Positions 16,849-25,488 of a stretch of 40,927 nt of DNA are shown here, one piece after another. The stretch covers positions 1-40,927 of the forward strand of contig NZ_JWAJ01000148.1 in assembly GCF_001068775.1 (NCBI RefSeq), read 5' to 3'. The translations under genes and the position numbers were made by a program. Under the pieces are notes generated by a model. The model was not told the DNA's origin. It did no database searches and was given only the letters and a program-made list of their open reading frames with translations. The DNA comes from Streptococcus pseudopneumoniae. GTDB taxonomy: Bacteria; Bacillota; Bacilli; Lactobacillales; Streptococcaceae. Each line of letters begins with the position of its first letter. Position 1 is the first letter of the stretch.

Positions 16849-17643
16849 ATGTCTGAGGAAATAATTGACTATGGACAAGTGACAGGAATGGTGCATTCGA
16901 CAGAGAGTTTTGGGGCGGTAGATGGGCCTGGAATTCGTTTTATTGTCTTTTTGCAAGGCTGTCAGATGCGTTGCCAATATTGCCATAACCCTGATACTTG
17001 GGCTATGGAAACAAATAAATCTCGTGTACGAACAGTAGATGATGTTCTAGAAGAAGCGCTTCGTTATCGTGGTTTCTGGGGTGACAAGGGAGGTATCACA
17101 GTCAGTGGAGGAGAAGCCCTCTTGCAGATTGATTTCTTGATTGCCCTCTTTACTAAGGCAAAGGAAAAAGGTATCCACTGTACCTTGGATACTTGTGCCC
17201 TTCCATTCCGTAACAAACCACGCTATCTAGAAAAGTTCAACAAGTTGATGGCCGTGACAGACTTGGTTCTCCTTGATATCAAGGAAATCAACGAAGCGCA
17301 ACACAAGATTGTAACCAGTCAAACCAATAAAAACATCTTGGCTTGTGCTCAGTACTTGTCAGAAATCGGTAAACCTGTTTGGATTCGTCACGTTCTTGTA
17401 CCTGGATTGACAGACAGAGATGAGGATTTGATTGAACTTGGTAAGTTTGTAAAAACTCTCAAAAATGTTGATAAGTTTGAAATCTTGCCTTACCACACTA
17501 TGGGTGAGTTCAAATGGCGTGAACTTGGGATTCCATATTCCCTTGAAGGAGTTAAACCTCCAACAGCAGATCGTGTCAAGAATGCTAAGGAATTGATGGA
17601 TACAGAAAGCTATCAAGATTACATGAAACGTGTACATGGATAA
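16849..17643 (+). CDS. pflA: Pyruvate formate-lyase activating enzyme
   Basis: A 264-residue radical-SAM protein that should generate the glycyl radical on pyruvate formate-lyase during anaerobic mixed-acid fermentation. The 4Fe-4S ligands are Cys38, Cys42 and Cys45 in GCQMRCQYCHNPDTW. The SAM-contact motif SGGEALLQ and the ending LPYHTMGEFKW are typical. AAGGAAGG lies upstream of the ATG. The lyase gene itself is not in this window, so pflA acts in trans as in pneumococci. Confidence 0.95.
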   Translation: MSEEIIDYGQVTGMVHSTESFGAVDGPGIRFIVFLQGCQMRCQYCHNPDTWAMETNKSRVRTVDDVLEEALRYRGFWGDKGGITVSGGEALLQIDFLIALFTKAKEKGIHCTLDTCALPFRNKPRYLEKFNKLMAVTDLVLLDIKEINEAQHKIVTSQTNKNILACAQYLSEIGKPVWIRHVLVPGLTDRDEDLIELGKFVKTLKNVDKFEILPYHTMGEFKWRELGIPYSLEGVKPPTADRVKNAKELMDTESYQDYMKRVHG

Positions 17644-17650
17644 AATGAAA

Positions 17651-17683
17651 GAAGAGGTCGGGATTTTTTCTCGGCCTCTTTTC
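17651..17683 (+). terminator. Terminator of pflA
   Basis: AAGAGGTCG (17652-17660) pairs with CGGCCTCTT (17672-17680) with one G-U pair, followed by TTCG. The stem is strong and the T-run is short. Confidence 0.8.
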
Positions 17684-17691
17684 GACTATAG

Positions 17692-17728
17692 AAAAGACTC
17701 AGCATTTAAGCTAAGCCTTTTATTTTTT
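17692..17728. terminator. Terminator between convergent pflA and yidC
   Basis: AAAAGACTCAGC (17692-17703) pairs imperfectly with GCTAAGCCTTTTA (17710-17722). A T-run follows on the plus strand, and a short one on the minus strand could end yidC. Confidence 0.6.
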
Positions 17729-18653
17729 ATCTAGAATGTTGTTTTCCAGCATTGCGTTTTTTGTTTTTCTTCTTATTAGAAGTTGTGATAGCTGTTGCTG
17801 GTTCAGGGGTCACATCTTTACGAGTGATTGAAGTTTTGCTTGCTTTTAGTGGGTTCTTAGCAAATTCTTCGCGTACTTTTTTACGAAGTTTTGGACGAAC
17901 GATGTAGTTGATGATAAATTGTTGAAGAATCATCATGAAACCACCGACAACCCAGTAAAGTGTAACGCTGGCTGGTGAGAAGACAGAGAACACGACAATC
18001 ATGAGAGGACTCATATAGAGCATCTTCTTGATTTGTTCTCTTTGAGTTTCGTCCTCAACTCCATGTAAAGAAAGGAGTGATTGAAGATAGTAAAGGATAC
18101 CAGCAAAGGCAACTAAAATCATACTAGGTGAGCCCAGAGGAATTCCTAGGTAGCTTGCTTGGGCAACTCCTTCAGTATGTTGGGCAGCAAAGTAGATAGC
18201 AGAGAAGAAAGGCATTTGAATGAGGATAGGGAAACATCCCACGCCGCCAAACATGCTGATGCCGTGCTCTTTTTGAGCAGCAAAGAGAGCTTGTTGGGCT
18301 TCGAGTTTTTCTTCTTGAGTTGTTGCTTCTTTCAGGCGAGTCTGATGTGGTTCAAGAACGTGCTTGAGAGCATTCATCTTCTCAGAGTGAAGCGTTGCCT
18401 TCCATGATTGGTAGATACCAAGTGGGAGGATAATCAAGCGAACGATAATGGTTACGATGATGATTCCAACACCGAAACCGAGGCCTTGATCATTGGCGAA
18501 GTACTTGATAGCTTCTCCCATCGGAGCACCCAAGAACTCCCAAACGGGACCAATTGGCTTACCTGTTGCTTTATCAACCTGAACGCAACCAGTCAAGACA
18601 AGCAACATAGCCACTCCCATAGCTGAGAGTGCAAAACGTTTAATAGATTTCAC
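17727..18653 (-). CDS. yidC: Membrane protein insertase YidC/OxaA, lipoprotein type
   Basis: A 308-residue protein. An N-terminal lipobox (LVLTGC) indicates a lipid-anchored form, as in Gram-positive YidC1/YidC2. About five membrane segments follow, with the conserved arginine in the groove region (VTIIVRLIILPLG) and the FPILIQMPFFSAIYFA and FSVFSPASVTLYWVVGG motifs. The C-terminal tail is basic (NKKKNKKRNAGKQHSR), typical of forms that contact the ribosome. It inserts membrane proteins alone or with SecYEG. The start is GTG with GAAGGAA upstream. Streptococci carry two paralogues. This one lies near acyP, as in the pneumococcal pflA neighbourhood as I recall it, and I cannot say which paralogue number applies. 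Confidence 0.93.
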   Translation of the reverse strand: MKSIKRFALSAMGVAMLLVLTGCVQVDKATGKPIGPVWEFLGAPMGEAIKYFANDQGLGFGVGIIIVTIIVRLIILPLGIYQSWKATLHSEKMNALKHVLEPHQTRLKEATTQEEKLEAQQALFAAQKEHGISMFGGVGCFPILIQMPFFSAIYFAAQHTEGVAQASYLGIPLGSPSMILVAFAGILYYLQSLLSLHGVEDETQREQIKKMLYMSPLMIVVFSVFSPASVTLYWVVGGFMMILQQFIINYIVRPKLRKKVREEFAKNPLKASKTSITRKDVTPEPATAITTSNKKKNKKRNAGKQHSR

Positions 18654-18675
18654 TGTTTTTATTCCTTCTTTAAAA

Positions 18676-18681
18676 ATTATA
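18676..18681 (-). promoter_or_regulatory. Putative -10 box of yidC
   Basis: TATAAT on the minus strand lies 22 nt before the yidC start. No clear -35 hexamer is present at 17 bp. Confidence 0.5.
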
Positions 18682-18730
18682 CCTTTCTATTCTACTGTTT
18701 TTTTGGAAAATATACAATAGTTCTAGAGAC

Positions 18731-19009
18731 CTAATTTGCGACTTTGAAGTCTGAATAAGATGGAAAGTTACTCATTTGCACATCTAGGTAGGTTACTTTA
18801 GAGAATGGGGTAGGGCCTTTTCGAATCTCTTGGATAAACTTAGCCATAATGGCAGAAGACTCTGCCTGGGCCAGAATCTCAACGGTTCCGTCATCGTTAT
18901 TCCAGACACGACCCGTAATGCCACCTAGTTCTAGAGCTAGGGTATAGACACCCCAGCGGAAGCCCACTCCTTGGACGCGACCTTGGGCGATCATTTTAAC
19001 CTTTTGCAT
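18731..19009 (-). CDS. acyP: Acylphosphatase
   Basis: A 92-residue acylphosphatase, which hydrolyses the carboxyl-phosphate bond of acyl phosphates. The catalytic Arg18 is in GRVQGVGFRWGV and the catalytic Asn37 is in RVWNNDDGTVEI, the two signature patterns of the family. Length is typical. GGAGG lies 6 nt before the ATG. The gene is divergent from the SpoU-type methyltransferase, and the promoters share the 19028-19040 region. Confidence 0.94.
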   Translation of the reverse strand: MQKVKMIAQGRVQGVGFRWGVYTLALELGGITGRVWNNDDGTVEILAQAESSAIMAKFIQEIRKGPTPFSKVTYLDVQMSNFPSYSDFKVAN

Positions 19010-19027
19010 ACCAAACCTCCTTGATTG

Positions 19028-19036
19028 TGTTATAAT
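19028..19036 (+). promoter_or_regulatory. Extended -10 promoter abutting the start codon of a methyltransferase gene
   Basis: TGTTATAAT ends at 19036, and the ATG begins at 19043. A start site at the usual distance of about 7 nt would fall on the A of the ATG, giving a leaderless mRNA. No Shine-Dalgarno sequence exists upstream on this strand. Confidence 0.7.
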
Positions 19037-19042
19037 ATTTCT

Positions 19043-19783
19043 ATGACTATTATAACCTCTAAAGCCAATTCTGTGGTGAAAAATGCCAAAAAATTACATC
19101 AAAAAAAATATCGGAAAACCTCTTACTTGATTGAGGGCTGGCATCTGTTTGAAGAAGCTATTCAGGCTGGTGCAAAGATTGAGAAAATATTTGCCCTTGC
19201 AGAGTATGGCGAAAAATTAATGGACTATTCCCAGACTGTCTTTGTTACTGAAGAAATCTTGCTTGATTTAGCAGATTCGCAAACTCCTCAGGGTATTGTT
19301 GCCATTGTCCAAAAGGAAGAGGAGCAGTTGCCAGATTTGAGCCAAGGAAAGTATCTCTTTTTAGAAGATGTGCAGGATCCTGGAAATGTTGGGACTATGA
19401 TTCGAACGGCAGATGCGGCAGGTTTTTCTGGAGTCATTGTTTCCAGTAAGTCAGCAGATATCTATAGCCTCAAAACTCTTCGCTCCATGCAAGGAAGTCA
19501 TTTCCATTTGCCGATTTATCGCATGTCTGTTGAAACATTTCGCGAAAAGGCTAAAAAGAGCGATTTACTGATTCTAGCAACTACCTTGTCCCAAAATTCT
19601 AAAGATTATCGTGAACTTGCTCGTCAAGAGGACTTCGCCTTGGTCATGGGAAATGAAGGTCAAGGCATTAGTCCATTCATGGCAGAGCAGGCGGACCAAC
19701 TGGTTCATATCAGCATGAAGGGCCAGGCGGAAAGTCTCAATGTTGCCATTGCAGCGGGTATACTTATGTTTTATTTGAGTTAA
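19043..19783 (+). CDS. TrmH/SpoU-family RNA 2'-O-methyltransferase
   Basis: A 246-residue SPOUT methyltransferase with an N-terminal RNA-binding part (ITSKANSVVKNAKKLHQKKYR) and a C-terminal knotted SAM domain. Motif 1 is LEDVQDPGNVGTMIRTADA, motif 2 is VMGNEGQGIS and motif 3 is ESLNVAIAAGI. It should methylate a ribose in rRNA (or tRNA); the exact site is not deducible. The N-terminal sequence requires a start very near 19043. The only upstream alternative, TTG at 19025, also has no ribosome-binding site. The -10 box ends 6 nt before the ATG, so the mRNA is predicted to be leaderless. Confidence 0.93.
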   Translation: MTIITSKANSVVKNAKKLHQKKYRKTSYLIEGWHLFEEAIQAGAKIEKIFALAEYGEKLMDYSQTVFVTEEILLDLADSQTPQGIVAIVQKEEEQLPDLSQGKYLFLEDVQDPGNVGTMIRTADAAGFSGVIVSSKSADIYSLKTLRSMQGSHFHLPIYRMSVETFREKAKKSDLLILATTLSQNSKDYRELARQEDFALVMGNEGQGISPFMAEQADQLVHISMKGQAESLNVAIAAGILMFYLS

Positions 19784-19796
19784 AATAGTTTATTTT

Positions 19797-19805
19797 TGTT
19801 ATAAT
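19797..19805 (+). promoter_or_regulatory. Extended -10 promoter of the BI-1 family gene
   Basis: TGTTATAAT starts 5 nt beyond the methyltransferase stop region. The leader is about 26 nt and holds AAGGAG before the ATG at 19838. Confidence 0.7.
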
Positions 19806-19837
19806 CAATAAAAATACTTTTATAAGGAGAAAAAGAT

Positions 19838-20521
19838 ATGAATCAAACAATTATTCAAGAACGTTCTGGTTTGAATCAATTCTATGCAAAAGTCTATGCT
19901 TTTGTAGGTTTGGGAATTGGCTTATCAGCCCTTGTCTCAGGACTCATGTTGACAACTTTCCAGGATTTGCTCGTTCAAATTATGATGAATGCTCGTGTAT
20001 GGCTAATAGTTGCGGGCTTTGTAGAAGTTGCTCTGGTCTATGTAGCGAGTAGTATGGCTTTAAAAAACAGTCCAGCAGCCTTGCCAATTTTCTTGCTTTA
20101 TTCCGTTTTAAACGGTTTTACACTGAGTTTCGTTGTCTCGCTCTATACCCCAGGTACTGTTTTGACAGCCTTTGTATCTAGTGCAGCTCTCTTCTTTGTG
20201 ATGGCTCTTATCGGAGTTGTGATTAAGAAGGACTTGAGCGGTATGGGACGTGCCTTGTTGGCAGCTTTAGTGGGCCTCATACTAGCTATGATTGTCAATA
20301 TCTTTTTAAACAGTAGCCTTTTTGACTATATCATCAGCATTATCATGGTTTTCGTTTTTGCAGGCTTGATTGCTTGGGACAACCAAAAGATTCGCTATGT
20401 TTATGAGGAGTCAGGTGGTCAGGTTGCAACAGGTTGGGCAGTTTCTTTGGCGCTCAGTCTTTACTTGGACTTTATCAACGTATTCCTTAGCTTGCTCCGT
20501 ATTTTCGGTAGTGACGATTGA
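19838..20521 (+). CDS. BAX inhibitor-1 (YccA/UPF0005) family membrane protein
   Basis: A 227-residue protein with about seven membrane segments and short loops. The C-terminal part shows the BI-1 features IAWDNQKIRYVYEE and LSLYLDFINVFLSLLRIFG. Homologues include E. coli YccA and YbhL. Some bacterial members conduct Ca2+ or modulate membrane proteases. The role in streptococci is not established. AAGGAG supports the start. It has its own promoter and a terminator. Confidence 0.9.
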   Translation: MNQTIIQERSGLNQFYAKVYAFVGLGIGLSALVSGLMLTTFQDLLVQIMMNARVWLIVAGFVEVALVYVASSMALKNSPAALPIFLLYSVLNGFTLSFVVSLYTPGTVLTAFVSSAALFFVMALIGVVIKKDLSGMGRALLAALVGLILAMIVNIFLNSSLFDYIISIIMVFVFAGLIAWDNQKIRYVYEESGGQVATGWAVSLALSLYLDFINVFLSLLRIFGSDD

Positions 20522-20527
20522 TTTTTT

Positions 20528-20552
20528 AGAGCTCCGTGGAGCTCTTTTTTTA
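20528..20552 (+). terminator. Terminator of the BI-1 family gene
   Basis: AGAGCTCC (20528-20535) is perfectly complementary to GGAGCTCT (20538-20545), followed by a run of T. Confidence 0.92.
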
Positions 20553-20583
20553 ATTTTTACTTTCATTTTTACTGGCAAAAGGG

Positions 20584-20589
20584 TATAAT
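20584..20589 (+). promoter_or_regulatory. -10 box of asnA
   Basis: TATAAT lies 27 nt before asnA, with a weak TTTCAT at 20561-20566 as possible -35 (17 bp). AAAGGAG is present before the ATG. Confidence 0.6.
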
Positions 20590-20616
20590 CATCTTATTAT
20601 TCAAAAGGAGAGATGT

Positions 20617-21609
20617 ATGAAGAAAAGTTTTATCCATCAACAGGAAGAAATTTCCTTTGTAAAAAATACCTTTACCCAGTATTTAAAAGATAAGTTAGAA
20701 GTGGTTGAGGTACAAGGTCCTATCTTGAGTAAGGTTGGGGATGGGATGCAGGACAATTTATCAGGTGTGGAAAATGCCGTGGAAGTTAAGGTTTTGCAAA
20801 TTCCAGACGAAACCTATGAAGTGGTACATTCACTTGCTAAGTGGAAACGCCATACCTTGGCTCGTTTTGGTTTTGGCGAGGGTGAAGGCCTCTTTGTTCA
20901 CATGAAGGCCCTTCGTCCAGACGAAGATTCGCTAGATGCAACTCACTCAGTCTATGTGGACCAGTGGGACTGGGAAAAAGTTATTCCAAACGGACAGCGC
21001 AATCTTGCCTATCTTAAAGAAACGGTAGAAAAGATTTATAAGGCTATTCGTTTGACAGAGTTAGCAGTGGAAGCACGCTACGATATTGAGTCAATTTTGC
21101 CTAAGCAAATAACCTTTATCCATACAGAAGAGTTGGTAGAACGCTACCCAGACTTGACACCAAAAGAACGTGAAAATGCTGTCTGTAAGGAGTTCGGTGC
21201 GGTCTTCCTAATTGGTATCGGTGGAGAATTGTCAGATGGAAAACCTCATGACGGACGTGCACCAGACTATGATGACTGGACAACTGAGTCTGAAAATGGC
21301 TATCATGGCTTGAATGGGGACATCCTTGTTTGGAATGATAATTTGGGTGCAGCCTTTGAATTGTCTTCAATGGGCATTCGTGTCGATGAAGACACTCTCC
21401 GTCGCCAAGTAGCTATCACAGGAGATGAAGACCGTTTAACTTTAGAATGGCATAAGGCTCTCCTAAATGGACTCTTCCCATTGACAATCGGTGGAGGAAT
21501 CGGCCAATCTCGTATGGCTATGTTCCTGCTTCGTAAGAAGCACATCGGTGAAGTCCAAACCAGTGTTTGGCCGCAAGAAGTGAGAGATACTTACGAAAAT
21601 ATTCTTTAA
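20617..21609 (+). CDS. asnA: Aspartate-ammonia ligase (asparagine synthetase A)
   Basis: A 330-residue ammonia-dependent asparagine synthetase, with the class II aminoacyl-tRNA synthetase fold. It makes asparagine from aspartate, ammonia and ATP. Typical sequence features are [62 protein letters not shown] and [15 protein letters not shown]. Length matches the E. coli enzyme (330 residues). It is a single-gene unit with its own promoter and terminator. Confidence 0.97.
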   Translation: MKKSFIHQQEEISFVKNTFTQYLKDKLEVVEVQGPILSKVGDGMQDNLSGVENAVEVKVLQIPDETYEVVHSLAKWKRHTLARFGFGEGEGLFVHMKALRPDEDSLDATHSVYVDQWDWEKVIPNGQRNLAYLKETVEKIYKAIRLTELAVEARYDIESILPKQITFIHTEELVERYPDLTPKERENAVCKEFGAVFLIGIGGELSDGKPHDGRAPDYDDWTTESENGYHGLNGDILVWNDNLGAAFELSSMGIRVDEDTLRRQVAITGDEDRLTLEWHKALLNGLFPLTIGGGIGQSRMAMFLLRKKHIGEVQTSVWPQEVRDTYENIL

Positions 21610-21611
21610 TC

Positions 21612-21640
21612 AATCGAGCCGTAAGGTTCGATTTTCTTTT
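21612..21640 (+). terminator. Terminator of asnA
   Basis: AATCGAGCC (21612-21620) pairs with GGTTCGATT (21625-21633) across a GTAA loop, followed by a T-rich tract. Confidence 0.92.
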
Positions 21641-21653
21641 TTTGATAAGAATT

Positions 21654-21662
21654 TGGTATAAT
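21654..21662 (+). promoter_or_regulatory. Extended -10 promoter abutting the rsmD start codon
   Basis: TGGTATAAT ends at 21662, and rsmD starts at 21670. The expected start of transcription is within 1 nt of the ATG, so the mRNA should be leaderless. No Shine-Dalgarno sequence lies between them. Confidence 0.72.
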
Positions 21663-21669
21663 AGACGTT

Positions 21670-22209
21670 ATGAAAATCGTATCAGGAATCTACGGTGGGC
21701 GTCCTTTAAAGACGCTGGACGGTAAAACGACAAGGCCAACATCAGACAAGGTTAGGGGCGCTATTTTTAATATGATTGGTCCCTACTTTGAAGGTGGACG
21801 TGTGTTAGATCTTTATGCTGGTAGTGGTGGTTTATCCATCGAGGCTGTCTCAAGGGGAATGTCCAGTGCAGTACTGGTTGAGAAAGATCGTCGAGCCCAG
21901 AATATTGTCGCAGAAAATATTCGGATGACCAAGGAAACTTCCAAGTTTCAATTGTTGAAAATGGAATCCAGTCGTGCTTTGGAGCAGGTGGATGGAGTCT
22001 TTGATCTCATCTTTTTGGATCCTCCCTATGCAAAAGAACAAATCGTGTCAGATATTGAAAAAATGGCAGAGAGAAATCTTTTTTCAGAAGATGTCATGGT
22101 GGTATGTGAGACCGATAAATCGGTAGAACTTCCAGAAGAAATCGCCTGTTTGGGTATCTGGAAGGAAAAAATATATGGAATTAGTAAGGTGACGGTTTAT
22201 GTCAGATAA
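21670..22209 (+). CDS. rsmD: 16S rRNA (guanine966-N2)-methyltransferase
   Basis: A 179-residue SAM-dependent methyltransferase of the RsmD family, which modifies G966 of 16S rRNA (E. coli numbering). Motifs are the start [30 protein letters not shown], the SAM loop [13 protein letters not shown] and the catalytic LDPPYAK. The conserved N-terminus begins at the ATG, so the start is secure even though it has no ribosome-binding site. coaD overlaps its last 11 nt, a pairing common in Firmicutes. Confidence 0.95.
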   Translation: MKIVSGIYGGRPLKTLDGKTTRPTSDKVRGAIFNMIGPYFEGGRVLDLYAGSGGLSIEAVSRGMSSAVLVEKDRRAQNIVAENIRMTKETSKFQLLKMESSRALEQVDGVFDLIFLDPPYAKEQIVSDIEKMAERNLFSEDVMVVCETDKSVELPEEIACLGIWKEKIYGISKVTVYVR

Positions 22210-22687
22210 GATTGGGCTATTTACAGGTTCCTTTGATCCGATGACCAATGGACATTTGGATCTCATCGAGCGTGCAAGTAAGCTCTTTGATAAATTGTAT
22301 GTCGGGATTTTTTATAATCCACACAAAATGGGATTTTTACCGATAGAGAGTCGAAAGAAGACTGTTGAAAAAGCAGTGGGACATCTCAAAAATGTGGAAG
22401 TGATGGCTTCTCACGATGAATTGGTAGTTGACGTTGCTAGAAGATTAGGTGCAGAGATCTTAGTGCGTGGTTTACGCAATGCTACGGATCTTCAGTATGA
22501 AGCTAGTTTTGATTTTTACAACCATAAATTAGCGGGAGAAATGGAGACAATCTATCTCCACAGTCGGCCGGAGCATGTTCATATCAGCTCTTCAGCTGTC
22601 AGAGAACTATTAAAATTTGATCAAGATATCAGTGGATATGTGCCAAATACTGTCTTGGAGGAATTAGAAGATGAAGAAAAAGACTAG
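22199..22687 (+). CDS. coaD: Phosphopantetheine adenylyltransferase
   Basis: A 162-residue nucleotidyltransferase for the fourth step of coenzyme A synthesis, making dephospho-CoA from 4'-phosphopantetheine and ATP. The T/HxGH motif is TNGHL (His19), preceded by GSFDP. The family pattern [11 protein letters not shown], the [13 protein letters not shown] stretch and the [10 protein letters not shown] end are present. The start lies inside the rsmD end, with AAGGTGA upstream. The coding end overlaps sepM by 17 nt, so the three genes form a coupled unit. Confidence 0.96.
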   Translation: MSDKIGLFTGSFDPMTNGHLDLIERASKLFDKLYVGIFYNPHKMGFLPIESRKKTVEKAVGHLKNVEVMASHDELVVDVARRLGAEILVRGLRNATDLQYEASFDFYNHKLAGEMETIYLHSRPEHVHISSSAVRELLKFDQDISGYVPNTVLEELEDEEKD

Positions 22688-23708
22688 ATGGCCCTTATAT
22701 CTCATTATTGGGCTCGTTATCACTTTTATAGCTTTTACGGTGCCCCTGCCATATTATATCGAGGTGCCAGGAACTTCTGAAGATATTCGAAAGGTTTTAC
22801 AAGTTAATAACCAACCTGACCAAGAGGGAGGTTCCTACCAATTTGTGACGGTTGGAGTTAAGCACGCTAGAATGGTTGACTTGTTTTATGCCTGGCTAAC
22901 ACCTTTCACGGATATACATAGTGCCAAAGAAATGACGGGTGGTTCGTCAGATGCGGAATTTATGCGAATCAACCAGTTTTACATGGAAACTTCGCAAAAT
23001 ATGGCCAAATATCAAGGCCTGAAGACGGCGGGTAAGGAAATTGAGCTCAAATATCTGGGGGTCTATGTTTTGACTGTAACAGATAACTCGACTTTCAAGG
23101 GAGTTCTTAATATTGCTGACACCGTAACCGCTGTGAATGACAAGACTTTTGAGAGCTCCAAGGAGATGGTTGACTACGTTAATTCTCAAACTCTAGGTGA
23201 TCAGGTTAAGGTTACCTATGAGGAGGATGGAAAAGTCAAGACTGCCGAAGGAAAAATCATTACTCTGGAAAATGGGAAAAATGGTATCGGAATCGGTTTG
23301 ATTGACCGCACAGAAGTATCTAGTGATGTGCCAATCAAGTTTTCAACTGCAGGCATTGGTGGTCCTAGTGCTGGGATGATGTTTAGTCTATCCATCTATA
23401 CGCAAATTGCAGATCCTACTCTTCGAAATGGACGGATTATTGCGGGTACAGGAAGCATCGATAGAGATGGCAACGTAGGTGACATTGGGGGAATTGATAA
23501 AAAGGTTGTGGCCGCAGCTAAAAAGGGAGCAACTGTATTCTTTGCTCCTAATAATCCAGTAACTGAAGAAGCTAAAAAAGCAAATCCAAATGCCAAGAGT
23601 AATTATGACACAGCTCTAGAAGCAGCTCAAATGATTAAAACAGACATGAAAATCGTTCCAGTCAAAACGCTTCAAGATGCGATTGACTATTTGAAAAATA
23701 ATCCCTAA
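22671..23708 (+). CDS. sepM: Membrane-anchored PDZ and Lon-type serine protease, SepM-like
   Basis: A 345-residue protein with one N-terminal membrane segment (residues 8-26), a PDZ region (about 125-200, LGVYVLTV..., [17 protein letters not shown]) and a C-terminal Lon-type domain. The catalytic dyad is Ser233 in GGPSAGMM and Lys278 in [10 protein letters not shown]. In Streptococcus mutans the homologue SepM trims the competence-stimulating peptide outside the cell. Whether this one has a signalling peptide as substrate is unknown. GGAGG lies 7 nt before the ATG, within the coaD end. Confidence 0.9.
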   Translation: MKKKTRWPLYLIIGLVITFIAFTVPLPYYIEVPGTSEDIRKVLQVNNQPDQEGGSYQFVTVGVKHARMVDLFYAWLTPFTDIHSAKEMTGGSSDAEFMRINQFYMETSQNMAKYQGLKTAGKEIELKYLGVYVLTVTDNSTFKGVLNIADTVTAVNDKTFESSKEMVDYVNSQTLGDQVKVTYEEDGKVKTAEGKIITLENGKNGIGIGLIDRTEVSSDVPIKFSTAGIGGPSAGMMFSLSIYTQIADPTLRNGRIIAGTGSIDRDGNVGDIGGIDKKVVAAAKKGATVFFAPNNPVTEEAKKANPNAKSNYDTALEAAQMIKTDMKIVPVKTLQDAIDYLKNNP

Positions 23709-23749
23709 ACAGTAGGCGAATTCCTAAACTAGCGTAGAAAAAAAGAAGA

Positions 23750-23758
23750 TGGTATAAT
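23750..23758 (+). promoter_or_regulatory. Extended -10 promoter abutting the DUF1146 start codon
   Basis: TGGTATAAT ends at 23758, and the ATG begins at 23765, 6 nt later. This predicts a leaderless mRNA. No Shine-Dalgarno sequence is present between the box and the start. Confidence 0.7.
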
Positions 23759-23764
23759 AGGCAA

Positions 23765-23995
23765 ATGATTCAATTGTTTTTTACCCTTAGTAGTCATATG
23801 TTTTTTGTCTACCTAGTCTTTCAGCTCTTGAAAGATTTGGTCAGATGGGATCAAATTTTGAAGGTGACAAAGGATAATGCGAAGAAGGTTCGACTCTTGG
23901 TAGTATTGTGTAGTATCGGTTTAGGATATCTGATTAGTTCCTTTTTCCTAAATCTCTACCAACTTTGGCAAGAAGCAGTTAGAACACTATTCTAA
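23765..23995 (+). CDS. DUF1146 family small membrane protein
   Basis: A 76-residue protein with two hydrophobic segments (residues 3-22 and 44-64) separated by a basic stretch ([11 protein letters not shown]). Size and layout match the DUF1146 (YwzB-like) proteins, commonly encoded just before murA. Function is unknown. It lies 25 nt ahead of murA, likely co-transcribed. Its ATG sits directly after an extended -10 box. Confidence 0.85.
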   Translation: MIQLFFTLSSHMFFVYLVFQLLKDLVRWDQILKVTKDNAKKVRLLVVLCSIGLGYLISSFFLNLYQLWQEAVRTLF

Positions 23996-24020
23996 AATTG
24001 TAAGTGAAGGAAAATACTCT

Positions 24021-25307
24021 ATGGAAAAAATTGTAGTTCAAGGTGGAGATAATCGTTTGATTGGAAGTGTCACCATCGAGGGCGCAAAAAATGCAGTTTT
24101 GCCACTGCTTGCAGCAACTATTTTAGCAAGTGAAGGAAAAACAGTCTTAAAAAATGTTCCTATTTTATCGGATGTTTTTACCATGAATCAGGTGGTTCGT
24201 GGATTAAATGCGAAAGTAGACTTTGATCAAGAAGCACATATTGTTGAAGTTGATGCGACTGGAGATATCACAGAAGAAGCTCCCTATAAGTATGTCAGCA
24301 AGATGCGTGCTTCTATTGTAGTATTGGGGCCAATCTTGGCTCGTGTGGGACATGCTAAAGTTTCGATGCCAGGTGGCTGTACTATCGGTAGTCGTCCGAT
24401 AGACCTCCACCTTAAAGGACTCGAAGCAATGGGGGCTGAGATCACTCAAACGGCTGGTTATATTGAAGCTAAGGCGGAACGCTTGCACGGTGCACATATC
24501 TACATGGACTTTCCAAGTGTAGGTGCTACTCAAAACTTGATGATGGCAGCAACTCTTGCCAACGGCGTAACTGTCATTGAAAATGCTGCGCGTGAACCTG
24601 AGATTGTCGACTTGGCTGTTCTCCTAAATAAAATGGGTGCCAAAGTCAAGGGGGCAGGAACAGAAACTGTGACGATTACTGGTGTTGAACAATTACACGG
24701 TGCAACCCACAATGTTGTGCAAGACCGTATTGAAGCAGGGACTTTCATGGTAGCAGCTGCCATTACAGGTGGAGATGTCTTGATTCTGGATGCTATCTGG
24801 GAACATAATCGCCCCTTGATTGCTAAATTACAGGAAATGGGTGTTGAAGTCATCGATGAGGACGAAGGAATTCGTATTCGTTCTCAACGTGAAAAATTAA
24901 AGGCGGTTCATGTTAAGACATTACCACATCCAGGATTTCCGACAGATATGCAAGCGCAGTTTACTGCTCTAATGACCGTTGCTCAAGGTGAGTCAACTAT
25001 GGTAGAGACTGTATTTGAGAATCGTTTTCAACATTTAGAGGAAATGCGTCGTATGGGCTTGCACTCAGAAATTATTCGTGATACAGCCCGTATCGTCGGA
25101 GGACAGCCTCTCCAAGGGGCAGAAGTTCTATCGACAGACTTACGTGCCAGTGCAGCCTTGATTTTGACAGGCTTGGTAGCTGAAGGCGAAACAGTTGTAG
25201 GAAAGCTTGTCCATTTAGATAGAGGTTACTACCGTTTCCATGAAAAATTGGCTCAGTTAGGAGCTAAGATTGAACGGGTAAGTGTGGAAGCTGATGAAGA
25301 TGAATAA
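24021..25307 (+). CDS. murA: UDP-N-acetylglucosamine 1-carboxyvinyltransferase
   Basis: A 428-residue EPSP-synthase-fold enzyme that transfers enolpyruvate from PEP to UDP-GlcNAc, the first committed step of peptidoglycan synthesis. The PEP-binding Cys120 is in [14 protein letters not shown], so it belongs to the fosfomycin-sensitive type. Other conserved stretches are [29 protein letters not shown] and [19 protein letters not shown] precedes the ATG. Low-GC Gram-positives usually have a second copy elsewhere. The position after DUF1146 and before epuA matches the pneumococcal order as I recall it. Confidence 0.95.
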   Translation: MEKIVVQGGDNRLIGSVTIEGAKNAVLPLLAATILASEGKTVLKNVPILSDVFTMNQVVRGLNAKVDFDQEAHIVEVDATGDITEEAPYKYVSKMRASIVVLGPILARVGHAKVSMPGGCTIGSRPIDLHLKGLEAMGAEITQTAGYIEAKAERLHGAHIYMDFPSVGATQNLMMAATLANGVTVIENAAREPEIVDLAVLLNKMGAKVKGAGTETVTITGVEQLHGATHNVVQDRIEAGTFMVAAAITGGDVLILDAIWEHNRPLIAKLQEMGVEVIDEDEGIRIRSQREKLKAVHVKTLPHPGFPTDMQAQFTALMTVAQGESTMVETVFENRFQHLEEMRRMGLHSEIIRDTARIVGGQPLQGAEVLSTDLRASAALILTGLVAEGETVVGKLVHLDRGYYRFHEKLAQLGAKIERVSVEADEDE

Positions 25308-25488
25308 AGAAGCCAAATATGTATTGCGTCGTTTTGTCTTGGTTATGCTAGTTCTCCTTCTAGGTGCTTTAGCGCTTGCAATTGGTTTGATGATTGGCTA
25401 TGGCATACTAGGAAAAGGGGAAGACCCTAGGGCTATTTTGGCGCCAGCAAAATGGCACGAACTCGTCACAAAATTTACAGGGAAATAG
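25300..25488 (+). CDS. epuA: EpuA-family small membrane protein
   Basis: A 62-residue protein with a basic N-terminus and one membrane segment (residues about 10-34, rich in Leu and Gly), then a short external tail ending [12 protein letters not shown]. It corresponds to EpuA, named for its place upstream of endA in pneumococci. The function is unknown, and the family is sometimes misannotated as an RNA polymerase subunit. The start overlaps the murA stop by 8 nt, with GGAAG upstream. An in-frame ATG at 25294 is an alternative. Confidence 0.82.
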   Translation: MNKEAKYVLRRFVLVMLVLLLGALALAIGLMIGYGILGKGEDPRAILAPAKWHELVTKFTGK

